From assembly GCA_963764305.1 (NCBI GenBank), contig CAVXSD010000010.1, forward strand, positions 682,001 to 746,000: DNA of 64,000 nucleotides, written 5' to 3'. Shown piece by piece: positions 50,840 through 62,029 of this stretch (positions are counted from its first letter, which is position 1; every line of letters starts with the position of its first letter). The position numbers were made by a program, and so were the translations under genes. The notes beneath the pieces are model-generated. The model ran no database searches, was not told the origin of the DNA, and saw only the letters and a program-made list of their open reading frames with translations. This DNA is from Bog-473 sp963764305 (GTDB taxonomy: Bacteria; Actinomycetota; Acidimicrobiia; Acidimicrobiales; RAAP-2).

Positions 50840-51919
50840 GTGAGCGTCCGGCGCCTGGAGCTGGCCGATTTCCGTCTCTTCCGCGCTGCGAGCATCGACC
50901 TCGAAGCGGAAGGGATCACCGTCATCACCGGGTCGAACGGGTCCGGGAAGACCAGCGTGCTCGAGGCGGTGGCCTACCTCGGGTCACGGCGCTCCTTCCG
51001 CGGCGCACCCCCCGAGGCCATGGTGCGGTCAGGCGCGGAGCGCGCCATCGTCCGCGCTCAGATCGACAACCGGGACAGCCCGGCCCTCGTCGAGGCGGAG
51101 ATCCTGCCGGCCGGACGCAGCCGGACCCGGGTGAACCGCAAGACGGCCAGCGGACGGGCGGAGCTCGGCGCCGCGGCACCCTGCACCATCTTCTCCCCGG
51201 AAGATCTCGTCATCGTGAGCAGCGGCCCAAAGGGACGGCGCGAGGTTCTCGACGACGCGCTGGCGGTGCTCGACGCCGAGGGAGCCCGGGCGGCCGACGA
51301 CACCGACCGCATCCTCCGTCAGCGCGCGGCGCTGTTGCGCCAATCGGGCGGGCGGGCCACCGGCGAGGTGGTGGCGACCCTCGACGTCTGGGACCAGAGG
51401 CTCGCCGACGCCGGCAAGGTGCTCGTGGCTGCCCGCGAGCGGCTGGTGGCCGACCTCGACCCCCTTGTCGCCGCGGCCTACGGGCGTCTGGCCGGCGTCG
51501 AGAACCGGGTACTCCTGGCTCAGCGCTACCAGCGGAGTTGGGCCGGCGACCTCCTCGACGCGCTCGGGGCCTGCCGGGCCGACGACCTGCGGCGGGGGGT
51601 CAACACGGTCGGGCCCCATCGAGACGATCTGCTTCTCGAGATCGAGGGGCGCGAGGCCCGGACCCACGCCTCCCAGGGCGAACAGCGCTGCGTGGCGCTG
51701 GCCCTGCGCCTGGGTGTGCACGAGCTCATCCGCTCGCGGACCGCCCTGATCCCGACGCTCCTGCTCGACGATGTCTTCTCCGAGCTGGACCCGGCCCGCA
51801 GTCGCGCCCTCGTGACGGAGCTGCCGCCGGGGCAGTCGATCCTCACCACGGCCGCCCCCCTGCCAGAGGGGATCGTCGTGGCCCGCCTGCTTCCCGTCCA
51901 GAGCCTGGAACCCGGGTGA
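50840..51919 (+). CDS. recF: DNA replication and repair protein RecF
   Basis: This 359-residue ABC-type ATPase helps load RecA at gaps. It has Walker A GSNGSGKTSVLEAVAYL, the signature region THASQGEQRCVALALRLG, and Walker B TLLLDDVFSELDPARS. It starts with GTG 16 bases after dnaN. The stop overlaps the dciA start by four bases. Confidence 0.94.
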   Translation: MSVRRLELADFRLFRAASIDLEAEGITVITGSNGSGKTSVLEAVAYLGSRRSFRGAPPEAMVRSGAERAIVRAQIDNRDSPALVEAEILPAGRSRTRVNRKTASGRAELGAAAPCTIFSPEDLVIVSSGPKGRREVLDDALAVLDAEGARAADDTDRILRQRAALLRQSGGRATGEVVATLDVWDQRLADAGKVLVAARERLVADLDPLVAAAYGRLAGVENRVLLAQRYQRSWAGDLLDALGACRADDLRRGVNTVGPHRDDLLLEIEGREARTHASQGEQRCVALALRLGVHELIRSRTALIPTLLLDDVFSELDPARSRALVTELPPGQSILTTAAPLPEGIVVARLLPVQSLEPG

Positions 51920-52230
51920 CGTCACGGCGACGTGACAGCGGCCCCCGGCGGGTGGGCGAATCGATGCCGCAGGTGCTGGGCCGGCTGGGCTCCGCGCCCA
52001 CCCCGGCCGTCATGGAGGCCGTGTTCACCCGCTGGGAGGAGCTGGTCGGCGCCGAGCTCGGCGGCCACGTGCGGCCGCTCCGCGTCGACGGGCGCGCGCT
52101 CGTCGTGGCGGTGGAGCACCCGGTGTGGGCGACCCGCGCCCGCATGGAATCGGGACAGATCCTGGCCCGGTTGAAGGAGTGGGGGGATACCTCGATCGAG
52201 CGGTTGGAGGTCGTCGTCGAGCGCTCCTGA
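51916..52230 (+). CDS. dciA: DciA (DUF721) helicase loader
   Basis: This 104-residue protein matches DUF721/DciA, the helicase loader of bacteria that lack DnaC/DnaI. It begins with a GTG sharing four bases with the recF stop and contains VLGRLGSAPTPAVMEAVFTRWEELVG, HVRPLRVDGRALVVAVEHPVWATRARM and QILARLKEWG. It probably loads the DnaB encoded at 24938-26329. Its place between recF and gyrB is typical of actinobacteria. Confidence 0.88.
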   Translation: MTSRRRDSGPRRVGESMPQVLGRLGSAPTPAVMEAVFTRWEELVGAELGGHVRPLRVDGRALVVAVEHPVWATRARMESGQILARLKEWGDTSIERLEVVVERS

Positions 52231-52292
52231 CCAGGGCGTCGCCGGGCGCTCCAGCGACCGTTCATGAGTGCCGAATTGGGGCCGCGGTCGGG

Positions 52293-52298
52293 TAGAAT
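52293..52298 (+). promoter_or_regulatory. Possible -10 of a gyrB promoter
   Basis: TAGAAT lies 85 bases before the gyrB GTG in the 153-base dciA-gyrB gap. No good -35 is present at 16-18 bases upstream. Confidence 0.3.
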
Positions 52299-52383
52299 GG
52301 TGTGTTCGCATCGAAAGGCCGGAAGTCACGGTTCGGGGATTCGATACGCACCGCGAAGACCTATGTTCTGAAAGGGCGCGCCT

Positions 52384-54348
<1,965 letters not shown>

Positions 54349-54374
54349 GCGGCCGGACCGGGAGTAGGGAGCAC

Positions 54375-56888
54375 ATGCCACAGTCGACACGCGGCTCGGG
54401 CCGCGGGGGAGCGGGCTCGGGCGGGGACAGCGGGACCCCACCCGCGGCCGAAGAGCCGGTCAGCGGTTCCATCGAGCCCATCGAGATCCAGGAGGAGATG
54501 GAGCGCTCGTTCCTCGAGTACTCCATGTCCGTCATCGTCGCCCGCGCCCTTCCGGACGTGCGCGATGGCCTCAAGCCGGTGCACCGGCGGATCCTCTACT
54601 CCATGTTCGACAACGGGCAGCGTCCCGACCGGCCGCACAGCAAGTGCGCCAAGGTCGTGGGCGAGGTCATGGGGACGTACCACCCGCACGGCGACTCGGC
54701 GATCTACGAGGCGCTGGCCCGTATGGTCCAGGAGTTCTCGCTCCGCCACCCGCTGATCGACGGGCACGGCAGCTTCGGCGGTCGGGGCCCCGACGACGGC
54801 GCGGCCGCCATGCGCTACACCGAGTGCCGGCTGGCCCCGCTCGCGCTGGAGCTGATGGCCGACATCGACGAAGACACCGTCGACATGGTGGCCAACTACG
54901 ACGGCTCGGCCCAGGAGCCCGTCGTGCTCCCCGGCCGCTTCCCCAATCTTCTCGTCAACGGGTCGCAAGGCATCGCCGTGGGCATGGCGACCAACGTCCC
55001 GCCGCACAACATGGGCGAGGTCATCGACGCGGCCATCCACGTCCTGCACCACCCCGAGGCCACGCCCGACGAGCTGATGGAATTCGTCAAGGGCCCCGAC
55101 TTCCCGACGGGCGCGCAGATCCTCGGCCGGCAGGGCATCCTCGACGCCTACCGGACCGGACGCGGCTCTATCAAAATGCGGGCGGTCGCCGAGATCGAGG
55201 AGGGTCGCACCGGGGACCGCATCGTCGTCTCCGAGCTCCCGTACCAGACCTCGGTCGAGGTGATCGAGCAGAAGATAACCGAGCTGGTGCGTGCCGGCGA
55301 TCTCGACGGCATCAGCGGGATGCGCAACGCCTCGGCCAACCAGCAGCCGCGGTTGATCATCGAACTGAAGCGCGATGCCAATGCCAACGTCGTGCTGAAC
55401 AACCTCTACAAGCAGACGCCGCTGCAGACCAGCTTCGGCGTGAACATGCTGGCCCTGGTCGATGGCGTGCCCCGCACTCTCAACCTCGCCCAGGCGTTGT
55501 CGCACTACATCGACCACCAGATCGACGTGATTCAGCGTCGCTCGGCGTACCGCCTGGAGAAGGCGCGCAACCGGGCGCACATCGTCGAAGGGCTCTTACG
55601 CGCCATCGACATGCTCGACGCCGTCATCGCGACGATCCGCGGGTCCGCCGACCGCCCCGAGGCCCGCACCGCGCTGATGGCCGAGCCCTTCTCGTTCACC
55701 GAGGTGCAGGCCACCCACATCCTGGACATGACGCTCGGGCGCCTGACCCGTCTGGGCCGCTCCGAGCTGGAGGCGGAGATGGAGGAACTTCGCGCCACCA
55801 TCGCCGAGCTCGAGGCGATCCTGTCGGACGACGCTAAGTTGCGCGGTGTCATCGAGACCGAGATGACGTCGATCCGCGACAAGCACAGCAACCCGCGCCG
55901 GAGCACGATCACCCACGACCCCGGTGAGATGGGCGTGGAGGACCTCATCTCCGACGAGGAAATCGTCGTCACGATGACCCGGGCCGGCTATATCAAGTCC
56001 GTGGCCGCGGCGGCCTTCCGGACCCAGGGTCGCGGCGGACGGGGCGTCCAGGGGGCCCGGTTGAAGGAGGAGGACCTGGTCAGCCAGGTCGTCCACACCT
56101 CCGCCCACGCCTACCTGCTGCTCTTCTCGAACCAGGGAAAGGTCTACCGGCTCCGGGGACACGAGATCCCGATGAAAGATCGGACCACGCGGGGGACGGC
56201 AGCGGTCAACCTGGTGCCGCTGGCGCCGAGCGAGTCGATCACGGCCATCATCGCGACGCGGGAGTTCGCATCCGATCAATTCCTGGTGTTCGCCACCGCG
56301 CTCGGTCAGGTGAAGAAGACCGCGTTGAGCGAGTACGACAAGTCCCGTCGCGAGGGGTTCATCGCCATCAACCTGCGCGACGGCGACGAGCTGGTCCGGG
56401 TGGTGGCCACGTCGGGCGACGACGACCTTTTCGAGGTGACGCGCAACGGCATGACCATCCGCTTCAACGAGGGGGACGTGCGGTCGATGGGCCGCGATGC
56501 TGCCGGCGTGCGGGGCATCCGCCTGCGCGCCGGGGATGCCGTGGTCTCGCTGGACGTGGCGGCGGACGACACCGACATCGTGATGGTGACCGATGCCGGC
56601 TACGGCAAGCGCACCAAGCTCGAGCGCTTCAACCGGCAGGCCCGCGGCGGACAGGGTGTGCGGGGCATCCGGCTGACCGGGAAGCGCGGCACCGTGGTCG
56701 CCGCCTTCATGGTCGCCCTCGACGAGGAGATCCTCCTGGTCTCTTCGGGTGGGGTGGTTATCCGTACCCAGGCCCGTGAGATCGCCTCGCAGGGTCGGGA
56801 CGCCACGGGGGTCCGTGTCATGAACCTCGACGAGGGTCAGAGCGTGGCGGCTGTGGCACGCGTGAACGCGGAGACCGAAGAGGACTGA
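54375..56888 (+). CDS. gyrA: DNA gyrase subunit A
   Basis: This 837-residue subunit cuts and rejoins DNA. After a Gly/Ser-rich leader of ~30 residues it has EEMERSFLEYSMSVIVARALPDVRDGLKPVHRRIL. The quinolone region is HPHGDSAIYEALARMVQ (Ser at the 83 position, Glu at the 87 position by E. coli numbering). The catalytic tyrosine is in MRYTECRL. The C-terminal pinwheel shows repeated blades such as FRTQGRGGRGVQGARL and FNRQARGGQGVRGIRL. No intein is present. Confidence 0.96.
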   Translation: MPQSTRGSGRGGAGSGGDSGTPPAAEEPVSGSIEPIEIQEEMERSFLEYSMSVIVARALPDVRDGLKPVHRRILYSMFDNGQRPDRPHSKCAKVVGEVMGTYHPHGDSAIYEALARMVQEFSLRHPLIDGHGSFGGRGPDDGAAAMRYTECRLAPLALELMADIDEDTVDMVANYDGSAQEPVVLPGRFPNLLVNGSQGIAVGMATNVPPHNMGEVIDAAIHVLHHPEATPDELMEFVKGPDFPTGAQILGRQGILDAYRTGRGSIKMRAVAEIEEGRTGDRIVVSELPYQTSVEVIEQKITELVRAGDLDGISGMRNASANQQPRLIIELKRDANANVVLNNLYKQTPLQTSFGVNMLALVDGVPRTLNLAQALSHYIDHQIDVIQRRSAYRLEKARNRAHIVEGLLRAIDMLDAVIATIRGSADRPEARTALMAEPFSFTEVQATHILDMTLGRLTRLGRSELEAEMEELRATIAELEAILSDDAKLRGVIETEMTSIRDKHSNPRRSTITHDPGEMGVEDLISDEEIVVTMTRAGYIKSVAAAAFRTQGRGGRGVQGARLKEEDLVSQVVHTSAHAYLLLFSNQGKVYRLRGHEIPMKDRTTRGTAAVNLVPLAPSESITAIIATREFASDQFLVFATALGQVKKTALSEYDKSRREGFIAINLRDGDELVRVVATSGDDDLFEVTRNGMTIRFNEGDVRSMGRDAAGVRGIRLRAGDAVVSLDVAADDTDIVMVTDAGYGKRTKLERFNRQARGGQGVRGIRLTGKRGTVVAAFMVALDEEILLVSSGGVVIRTQAREIASQGRDATGVRVMNLDEGQSVAAVARVNAETEED

Positions 56889-56910
56889 ACCCGTCGACCC
56901 AGGCGGAGTC

Positions 56911-56940
56911 CTTCCGGGATCTAGCCTTCCGGGATCTAGC
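56911..56940 (+). repeat. Perfect 15-base tandem duplication
   Basis: CTTCCGGGATCTAGC occurs twice in tandem between gyrA and the convergent lepB gene. A third partial GATCTAG follows at the lepB end. Confidence 0.8.
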
Positions 56941-56946
56941 GGAGAT

Positions 56947-57609
56947 CTAGAAGATGTGCAGGGACGAGATCGGCCAGACGCGCACCTCGACCTTGCCGAC
57001 GATCAGCGACTTTGTGACCGGTCCCCAGTACCGGCTGTCACACGAGTCGGTCCGGTTGTCGCCCAGGACGAAGTAGTTGTCGGCCGGGACCCGGTACGGT
57101 TGGGCCAGATTCGAGGTGTTCCCGGAGGGTCCCGCCACGGTGATGCCCTGCTCGGACGCCGGGAGCCAGGTCTCGTCGAGTCGCTTCCCGTCGACGTAGA
57201 CGTACCCACGGGAGACCGAGAGGACGTCCCCGGGGAGTCCGATGACCCTCTTGACGAGGTCGTTCACCTCGGGGCCGCCACAGTTCTCGGCCGGCGGCCG
57301 TGAGAAGACCACGATGTCGCCCCGGTTGAGGCCGTGGAGGTGGTAGCTCAGCTTGTTGACGAGGATCCGGTCGCCGATCTGCAGTGTCGGCTCCATCGAC
57401 CCCGAAGGGATGAAGAAGGTCTGCACCACGAACGCCCGTAGCAGGACGGCCACCAGGATCGCGACCAGGACGACGATGATCGCCTCGGTGATCCAACGCG
57501 TCGGGCGGGGGTTTGCCGGTTGAACCGCGGGGGCGGGCTCGGCTCCGGGAGGCCCGTCCGGAGGCGGTTCGTGGACGGCGACCACCGGTTCGTTCGATTC
57601 GGGCGTCAC
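56947..57609 (-). CDS. lepB: Signal peptidase I
   Basis: This 220-residue S26 peptidase removes signal peptides at the outer face of the membrane. A Pro-rich cytoplasmic N-terminus leads to one membrane helix (about 41-62). The catalytic serine is S71 in FIPSGSMEPTL, the general-base lysine is K120 in VKRVIGLPGD, and FVLGDNRTDSCDSRYWG is the last conserved box. GTG 57609 is taken as the start. The frame is open further upstream into the D-aminoacylase only because that gene carries a frameshift. Confidence 0.92.
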   Translation of the reverse strand: MTPESNEPVVAVHEPPPDGPPGAEPAPAVQPANPRPTRWITEAIIVVLVAILVAVLLRAFVVQTFFIPSGSMEPTLQIGDRILVNKLSYHLHGLNRGDIVVFSRPPAENCGGPEVNDLVKRVIGLPGDVLSVSRGYVYVDGKRLDETWLPASEQGITVAGPSGNTSNLAQPYRVPADNYFVLGDNRTDSCDSRYWGPVTKSLIVGKVEVRVWPISSLHIF

Positions 57610-57647
57610 CGTACGCAGGCTAGACCGAGGCGCGGGGTGTCCGGGGC

Positions 57648-59376
57648 TCAGGCCGGGGCTGGGATCACTGAAGCCGTGTCGCGGCCAGGACCGGATGAGC
57701 GCGCCCGGCAGGGCGCCGGTGGCTGCGCCGTCGCGGACGGTCTCGACCCCATTGACCAGGACGCGCACGACCCCGTGCGAGCCTGCATAGAGCCGAGGGG
57801 TGTCGCCGGGGAGGTCGCGCACGAGCCGTGCGGGCTCGGACGCGACCCTCTCGGGGTCGAAGACGAACACGTCGGCGATGGAGCCCTCGCGGAGCAGGCC
57901 CCGATCGCGCAGCCCGAAGAGCTGGGCGGGCTGCGCCGTCAGCATGTGCACAGCCTTCTCCACCGGCACCAACTTGCGGCCGCGCAGGCAGTCACCGAGG
58001 AAAGCGGTCGGGTAGCTCGAGCCGCACATGCGATCGAGGTGCGCTCCGGCATCGGATCCCCCGACCATGGCACGAGGGTCGCTCCAGATCTCCGCCCGCA
58101 TCCCCCAGGTGGCCTCGTCCCCGTCGTCGGTATTGGGCCACAGGACGGTGCGCAGATCGTCGGCCAGCACGATGTCGAGGAGGGTGTCGAAGGGGGCCGT
58201 TCCCCGCTCCGCGGCGATGTCCGCCACGCTGCGGAACGCACACCCGTCGTTGGAAGGCGCGTACGTGTCCCCGATGACGTAGGTAGCCCAGCGGGCGAGG
58301 CCGCGGAAGACCCCCGCCTCCTTGCTGTGCGCCCGCTCGTCGAGCAGGGCGCGAACGGCGGGGTCGGCCAGCTGGCGCATCCGCTCCGCCACGGGGAGCC
58401 CCATGACGTCGCCCCACCCTGGAATGAGGAAGAGCGCGCAGTGCGTGCGGAAGCTCATGTTCATCGGGACGAGCGTCGGCATGGTGAGGGCCACGATCTG
58501 CCCGCCCGCGGCGGCTGCCGCGGACGAGGCGGACAGCTGATGCTCGATCCGGTCGGCGGAGCGGGCGTCGACCGTCAGGACGTTCCAGTTGAGGGGGCGG
58601 CGGGCGGTGACGCTCATGGCGGTCATGAGGTCCACCTCTTCGGGGGTGAACGAGTCCAGACATCCGTTGGTGATGTACTCGAGGGTCGTGCCCTCGTGGG
58701 CCGCTACCTCCTCGCAGAAGGCGAGCATCTCGCGGCGATCGGCGTAGCGCGAACTGATCGGACGACCGTCGCCGTCGGAATGGGTACGGGACTGCGAGGA
58801 CGAGAACCCGAGCCCCCCGGCCTCGAGGGATTCGGCGAGCAGGGCACGCATGGCGGCGATCTCGTCGTCGGACGCCACCTCCTCACCGCGGTCGGCGCCC
58901 ATCACCTTGCGCCGAAGGGCGCAGTGCCCCACCAGGAACCCGGCGTTGACGCCGAGCCGGCCGTCCAGCGCGTCGAGGTACTCCCCGAAGGTCGACCAAC
59001 TCCACGGCACGCCGTTCTCCAGGGCGGCGAGGGGCATCCCCTCGACCTTGGCCATCATTTGACGGATGTAGTCCGCGTCCTCGGCGTTGATGGGGGCGAG
59101 AGTGAACCCGCAGTTGCCCCCGATGACACTGGTCACACCGTGCACGTTGGAAGGGGAGGCCAGAGGGTCCCAGAAGAGCTGCGCGTCGTAGTGCGTGTGG
59201 GGGTCGACCACACCAGGCATCACGGTGAGGCCGCCGGCGTCGAGCTCCGTCGCCCCTGCCTCGTCGATCTGGCCGATGGCGACGATACGACCGTCCCGGA
59301 TCCCGACATCGGCGAGGCGGCCGGGCTCCCCGGTCCCGTCGATGACCGTGCCGGATCGGATGACGTAGTCGAGCAT
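57648..59376 (-). pseudogene. N-acyl-D-amino-acid deacylase (amidohydrolase), frameshifted near its end
   Basis: The protein is a D-aminoacylase/amidohydrolase-3 type metal-dependent deacylase. It starts MLDYVIRSGTVIDGTG after GGAGG, with the metal motif PGVVDPHTHYDAQLFWDP, IGGNCGFTLAPI and GGSDAGAHLDRM. Close to the end, an extra base near 57687 shifts the frame. Without it the protein ends RDTASVIPAPA at the TGA at 57648-57650, the usual family ending. With it the frame runs on into lepB, making a false 834-residue fusion. The natural substrate is unknown. Confidence 0.85.
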
Positions 59377-60105
59377 GGAACCTCCGGGGGCGGGCGCGGT
59401 CGGGTGGGGAGCAAGCGCCGAAATCTGACGACCCGTCAGCTTACAGGGCACGCAAGCGCGGGCCCTTGGGACGCCTCACACCAGCTTGTCCCGGGGGGAG
59501 TCTCCACCTGTGACGGCGGATGACGACCGCCGTTCCCTGCCGCAAACGGGCCTCAACGGCCCTCCGGCGGATGGTCAGGCCGCGTGTCATTTCGTGGTGG
59601 GCCCGACAGCAGCTGGTCCGTCCGGTCGAAGACGGCCAGGGTCGAATTTCCGCCTCGAGGTCGAGCTCTCCAGCATCCGGTCGAAATCGACGAGAAGGAT
59701 GGTAGGGCGCTCGAGCAGATGTTCACGCGCATCGGGGCCGTCCAACCGTGCCGTCTGTCGCTGCGCTGCCCGCACGGGTCACACCGTCTACCCGCGTGGG
59801 GCTCCTCGAGCCGATCCTTCCTCCGAACCTCTCCACTCCGAAAGCGGAGGTCATGGCGGTCGGGCCGGGGGCGGGCGCAATCCCCATTCCCGGACGCACG
59901 AGGAGACCCCGGTCACACGGGTTCCGGCAACCCTTGTGGACGACGGTTCCTTCCTGGGAAACCCCCGTGTGTGTCAAGTCTTCCCCAAGTCTTCCACAGC
60001 CTGTGCCCGAGCCGTCCCCACCCTCGTGCTTTCGCGTCACGACGCCACGTGCTTTGCTCTGTCCGTGCCTGCCGCCAGACCATGTGACCCGACGCAACCT
60101 CCCCG
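59377..60105 (+). other. Long intergenic region before dcd
   Basis: About 730 bases without a convincing gene; open frames on both strands are Arg/Pro/Ser-rich. No tRNA was found, although ileT and alaT follow gyrA in mycobacteria. AAGTCTTCC occurs twice near 59980, and the minus strand has TTGACA near 59970. GC and codon periodicity look non-coding. Confidence 0.4.
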
Positions 60106-61242
60106 GTGCTGAACCTCCAGTCCTCGTCCGAAGGGGTCCTTCCGGGGCAGCTGCTCGAGCGCGCCATCCGGGCCGGCTACATCGACGCCGGGCGATTCAA
60201 CATCCCTGAAACCAACGTGCAGCCGGCAAGCCTCGACCTGCGCCTCGGCGAGCGGGCGCTGCGAATCCGTTGCAGCTTCCTGCCGGGGACCGATTCGGTC
60301 GAGCGGAAGCTGAAGGACTACATCCTCGACGAGATCGATCTCCGCGGCGACGGGGCCATGCTCGAGGCGCGGTGTCCCTACCTGATCGAACTGAAGGAGC
60401 GCCTCGACCTTCCGGCCGGGTTGCGCGGCAAGGCCAATCCCAAGAGCTCGACCGGTCGCATCGATGTCTTCACCAGGGTCATCACCGATCACAGCGACCG
60501 GTTCGACGAGGTGGCACCGGGCTATCACGGCCCCCTCTACCTGGAGGTCGTGCCGCTCTCGTTCGCCGTCCGTGTCCGGGAGGACCTGACGCTCAACCAG
60601 TTGCGGTTGTCCATCGGCCGGCCGTGGCTGAGCGATGACGAGGTCCGGCAGACGCACCTCGAGGAGCCGATCCTGTACAAGGCGGGCTTGCCGGTGGCCG
60701 TCGACGACCTGGTCCTCTTGAACGGGCTCTTCCTGGGCCTCGATCTGCGGGGGGACGAGCGCGGACAAGTCGGGCACAGCACCCGTGACAGTGCGCCGTT
60801 GCTCGATCTGACATCGAGCGGCGAGGTCGACCCGTTGCCCTTCTGGGACCCCGTCTTCCGCGAGGAGGGCGACCGCCTCGTCCTGTCCCCGAAGCGCTTC
60901 TACCTCTTGATGTCGAACGAGGCCGTCAGTATCCCGCCCAACCTGGCGGCCGAGATGACGGCGTACGACCCGACCAGCGGGGAGCTTCGCACCCACTACG
61001 CGGGATTCTTCGACCCCGGCTTCGGCTTCGACCCGACCGGAGGGTTCCGGGGCTCGCGTGCCGCGCTCGAGGTGCGCGCCCACGACGTGCCCTTCATGGT
61101 CGAGAACGGTCAGGCGGTGTGCAAGCTGACGTTCGAGCGCATGCTCGAGCAGCCGACCTCGCTCTACGGGTCGGGAATCGGTTCGTCCTATCAGCAACAA
61201 GAAGAGACGCTCAGCCGGTACTTCCGCCGCTCACGCGGGTAG
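60106..61242 (+). CDS. dcd: 2'-deoxycytidine 5'-triphosphate deaminase, long form
   Basis: This 378-residue protein is the long Dcd type, twice the size of ordinary dCTP deaminase, with two dUTPase-like halves. The first half has INIPETNVQPASLDLRLG-like sequence and the catalytic-site region KANPKSSTGRIDVFTR. The second has PKRFYLLMSNEAVSIPPNLAAEM, DPTSGELRTHYAGFFDPGFG, and RAHDVPFMVENGQAVCKL. It converts dCTP to dUTP for thymidylate synthesis. The start is GTG 60106. Long-form Dcd is more common in alphaproteobacteria than in actinobacteria, so transfer is possible. Confidence 0.88.
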   Translation: MLNLQSSSEGVLPGQLLERAIRAGYIDAGRFNIPETNVQPASLDLRLGERALRIRCSFLPGTDSVERKLKDYILDEIDLRGDGAMLEARCPYLIELKERLDLPAGLRGKANPKSSTGRIDVFTRVITDHSDRFDEVAPGYHGPLYLEVVPLSFAVRVREDLTLNQLRLSIGRPWLSDDEVRQTHLEEPILYKAGLPVAVDDLVLLNGLFLGLDLRGDERGQVGHSTRDSAPLLDLTSSGEVDPLPFWDPVFREEGDRLVLSPKRFYLLMSNEAVSIPPNLAAEMTAYDPTSGELRTHYAGFFDPGFGFDPTGGFRGSRAALEVRAHDVPFMVENGQAVCKLTFERMLEQPTSLYGSGIGSSYQQQEETLSRYFRRSRG

Positions 61243-62029
61243 CACCTCCGCGGTGGACTGCAGGGCGGACCGACGGATCGTGCGCCGAGTCGACCACGGG
61301 TGACCGAACCGGCGAACGACGCCAGTGCGGGCGCGAAATCGGCTGCGTTCCGGAGGGCGCGGCGCAACAGGCGCGCGAAGGATGACGGTCGTGACATCGC
61401 AATAATCGCGCACGTTTCGACGGGCGAAGGGGATTTCCCGTTTCGAGGGGTCTACGCGATGGTGGGAGCTCGAGGCGGGTGCGTGCTCTACACGGAAGAG
61501 GCAGGACCTCGTGGGCGGAATCGACATGTCATCGATCCGCGCCGGGACTTGCAGCCTGATTCGGGCGGCTGGTGTGCGAGCGTCGTGACTGCTGGGGGAC
61601 GTCGATCATGACCGTCGCGAACCAATCGATCTCGGTGGCGGGGTCGGTGACCAAGGTGGTGGCCACGGTGGTCGGAGGGCCTCGGACAGGTGGTCTGTTC
61701 GACAACGTGCTGACAACGGTGGAACGGAATCACGCGCACTGCTATTGTCGGAGTGCTCCGCCGGGTCCTTGCGGATGCGGACGGCGCGTTTGACAAGGTT
61801 CAGACAACGGCGTTCCGCGCCGCGGGATTTCTGCACGGGCGTGCGGTCGAACTTCGCTTTCCCGTGTTGACACAGGGGTTTAAGGCGATTCCCGCCCGTT
61901 TCCGGCTTCCTGGCACTTACCCCGGTTCCCTCCCTGTAAAATGAGCCAGGACCGAGGGGAAGTCGAGTCTCACAGGCGGGACTCCGAGCGGCGTGCGCAA
62001 GCCTGACGGACGATTGCTTTGGAGGGGTC
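61243..62029 (+). other. Intergenic region before the repeat-rich membrane gene
   Basis: About 790 bases. A 103-codon frame (61300-61611, GTG start) contains DIAIIAHVSTGEGDFPFRGVY, and a following frame (61608-61793) reads MTVANQSISVAGSVTKVVATV. Neither matches a family I know and neither has a clear ribosome site, so I do not call them. GC is lower than in the flanks. Confidence 0.35.

Noticed and set aside
56947..59451. An 834-residue fusion of D-aminoacylase and signal peptidase I
   Set aside because: Removing one base near 57687 restores the normal D-aminoacylase ending (RDTASVIPAPA, stop at 57648). The fusion is a frameshift artefact.
59377..60105. Possible tRNA-Ile/tRNA-Ala genes after gyrA
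   Set aside because: No T-loop, anticodon or acceptor pattern was found on either strand.
59748..60209. A 153-codon plus-strand frame overlapping the dcd start
   Set aside because: It is Pro/Arg-rich, lacks a ribosome site and would overlap dcd by about 100 bases.
61300..61793. Two short frames before the repeat-rich membrane gene
   Set aside because: No family likeness, poor starts; left as unassigned intergenic sequence.
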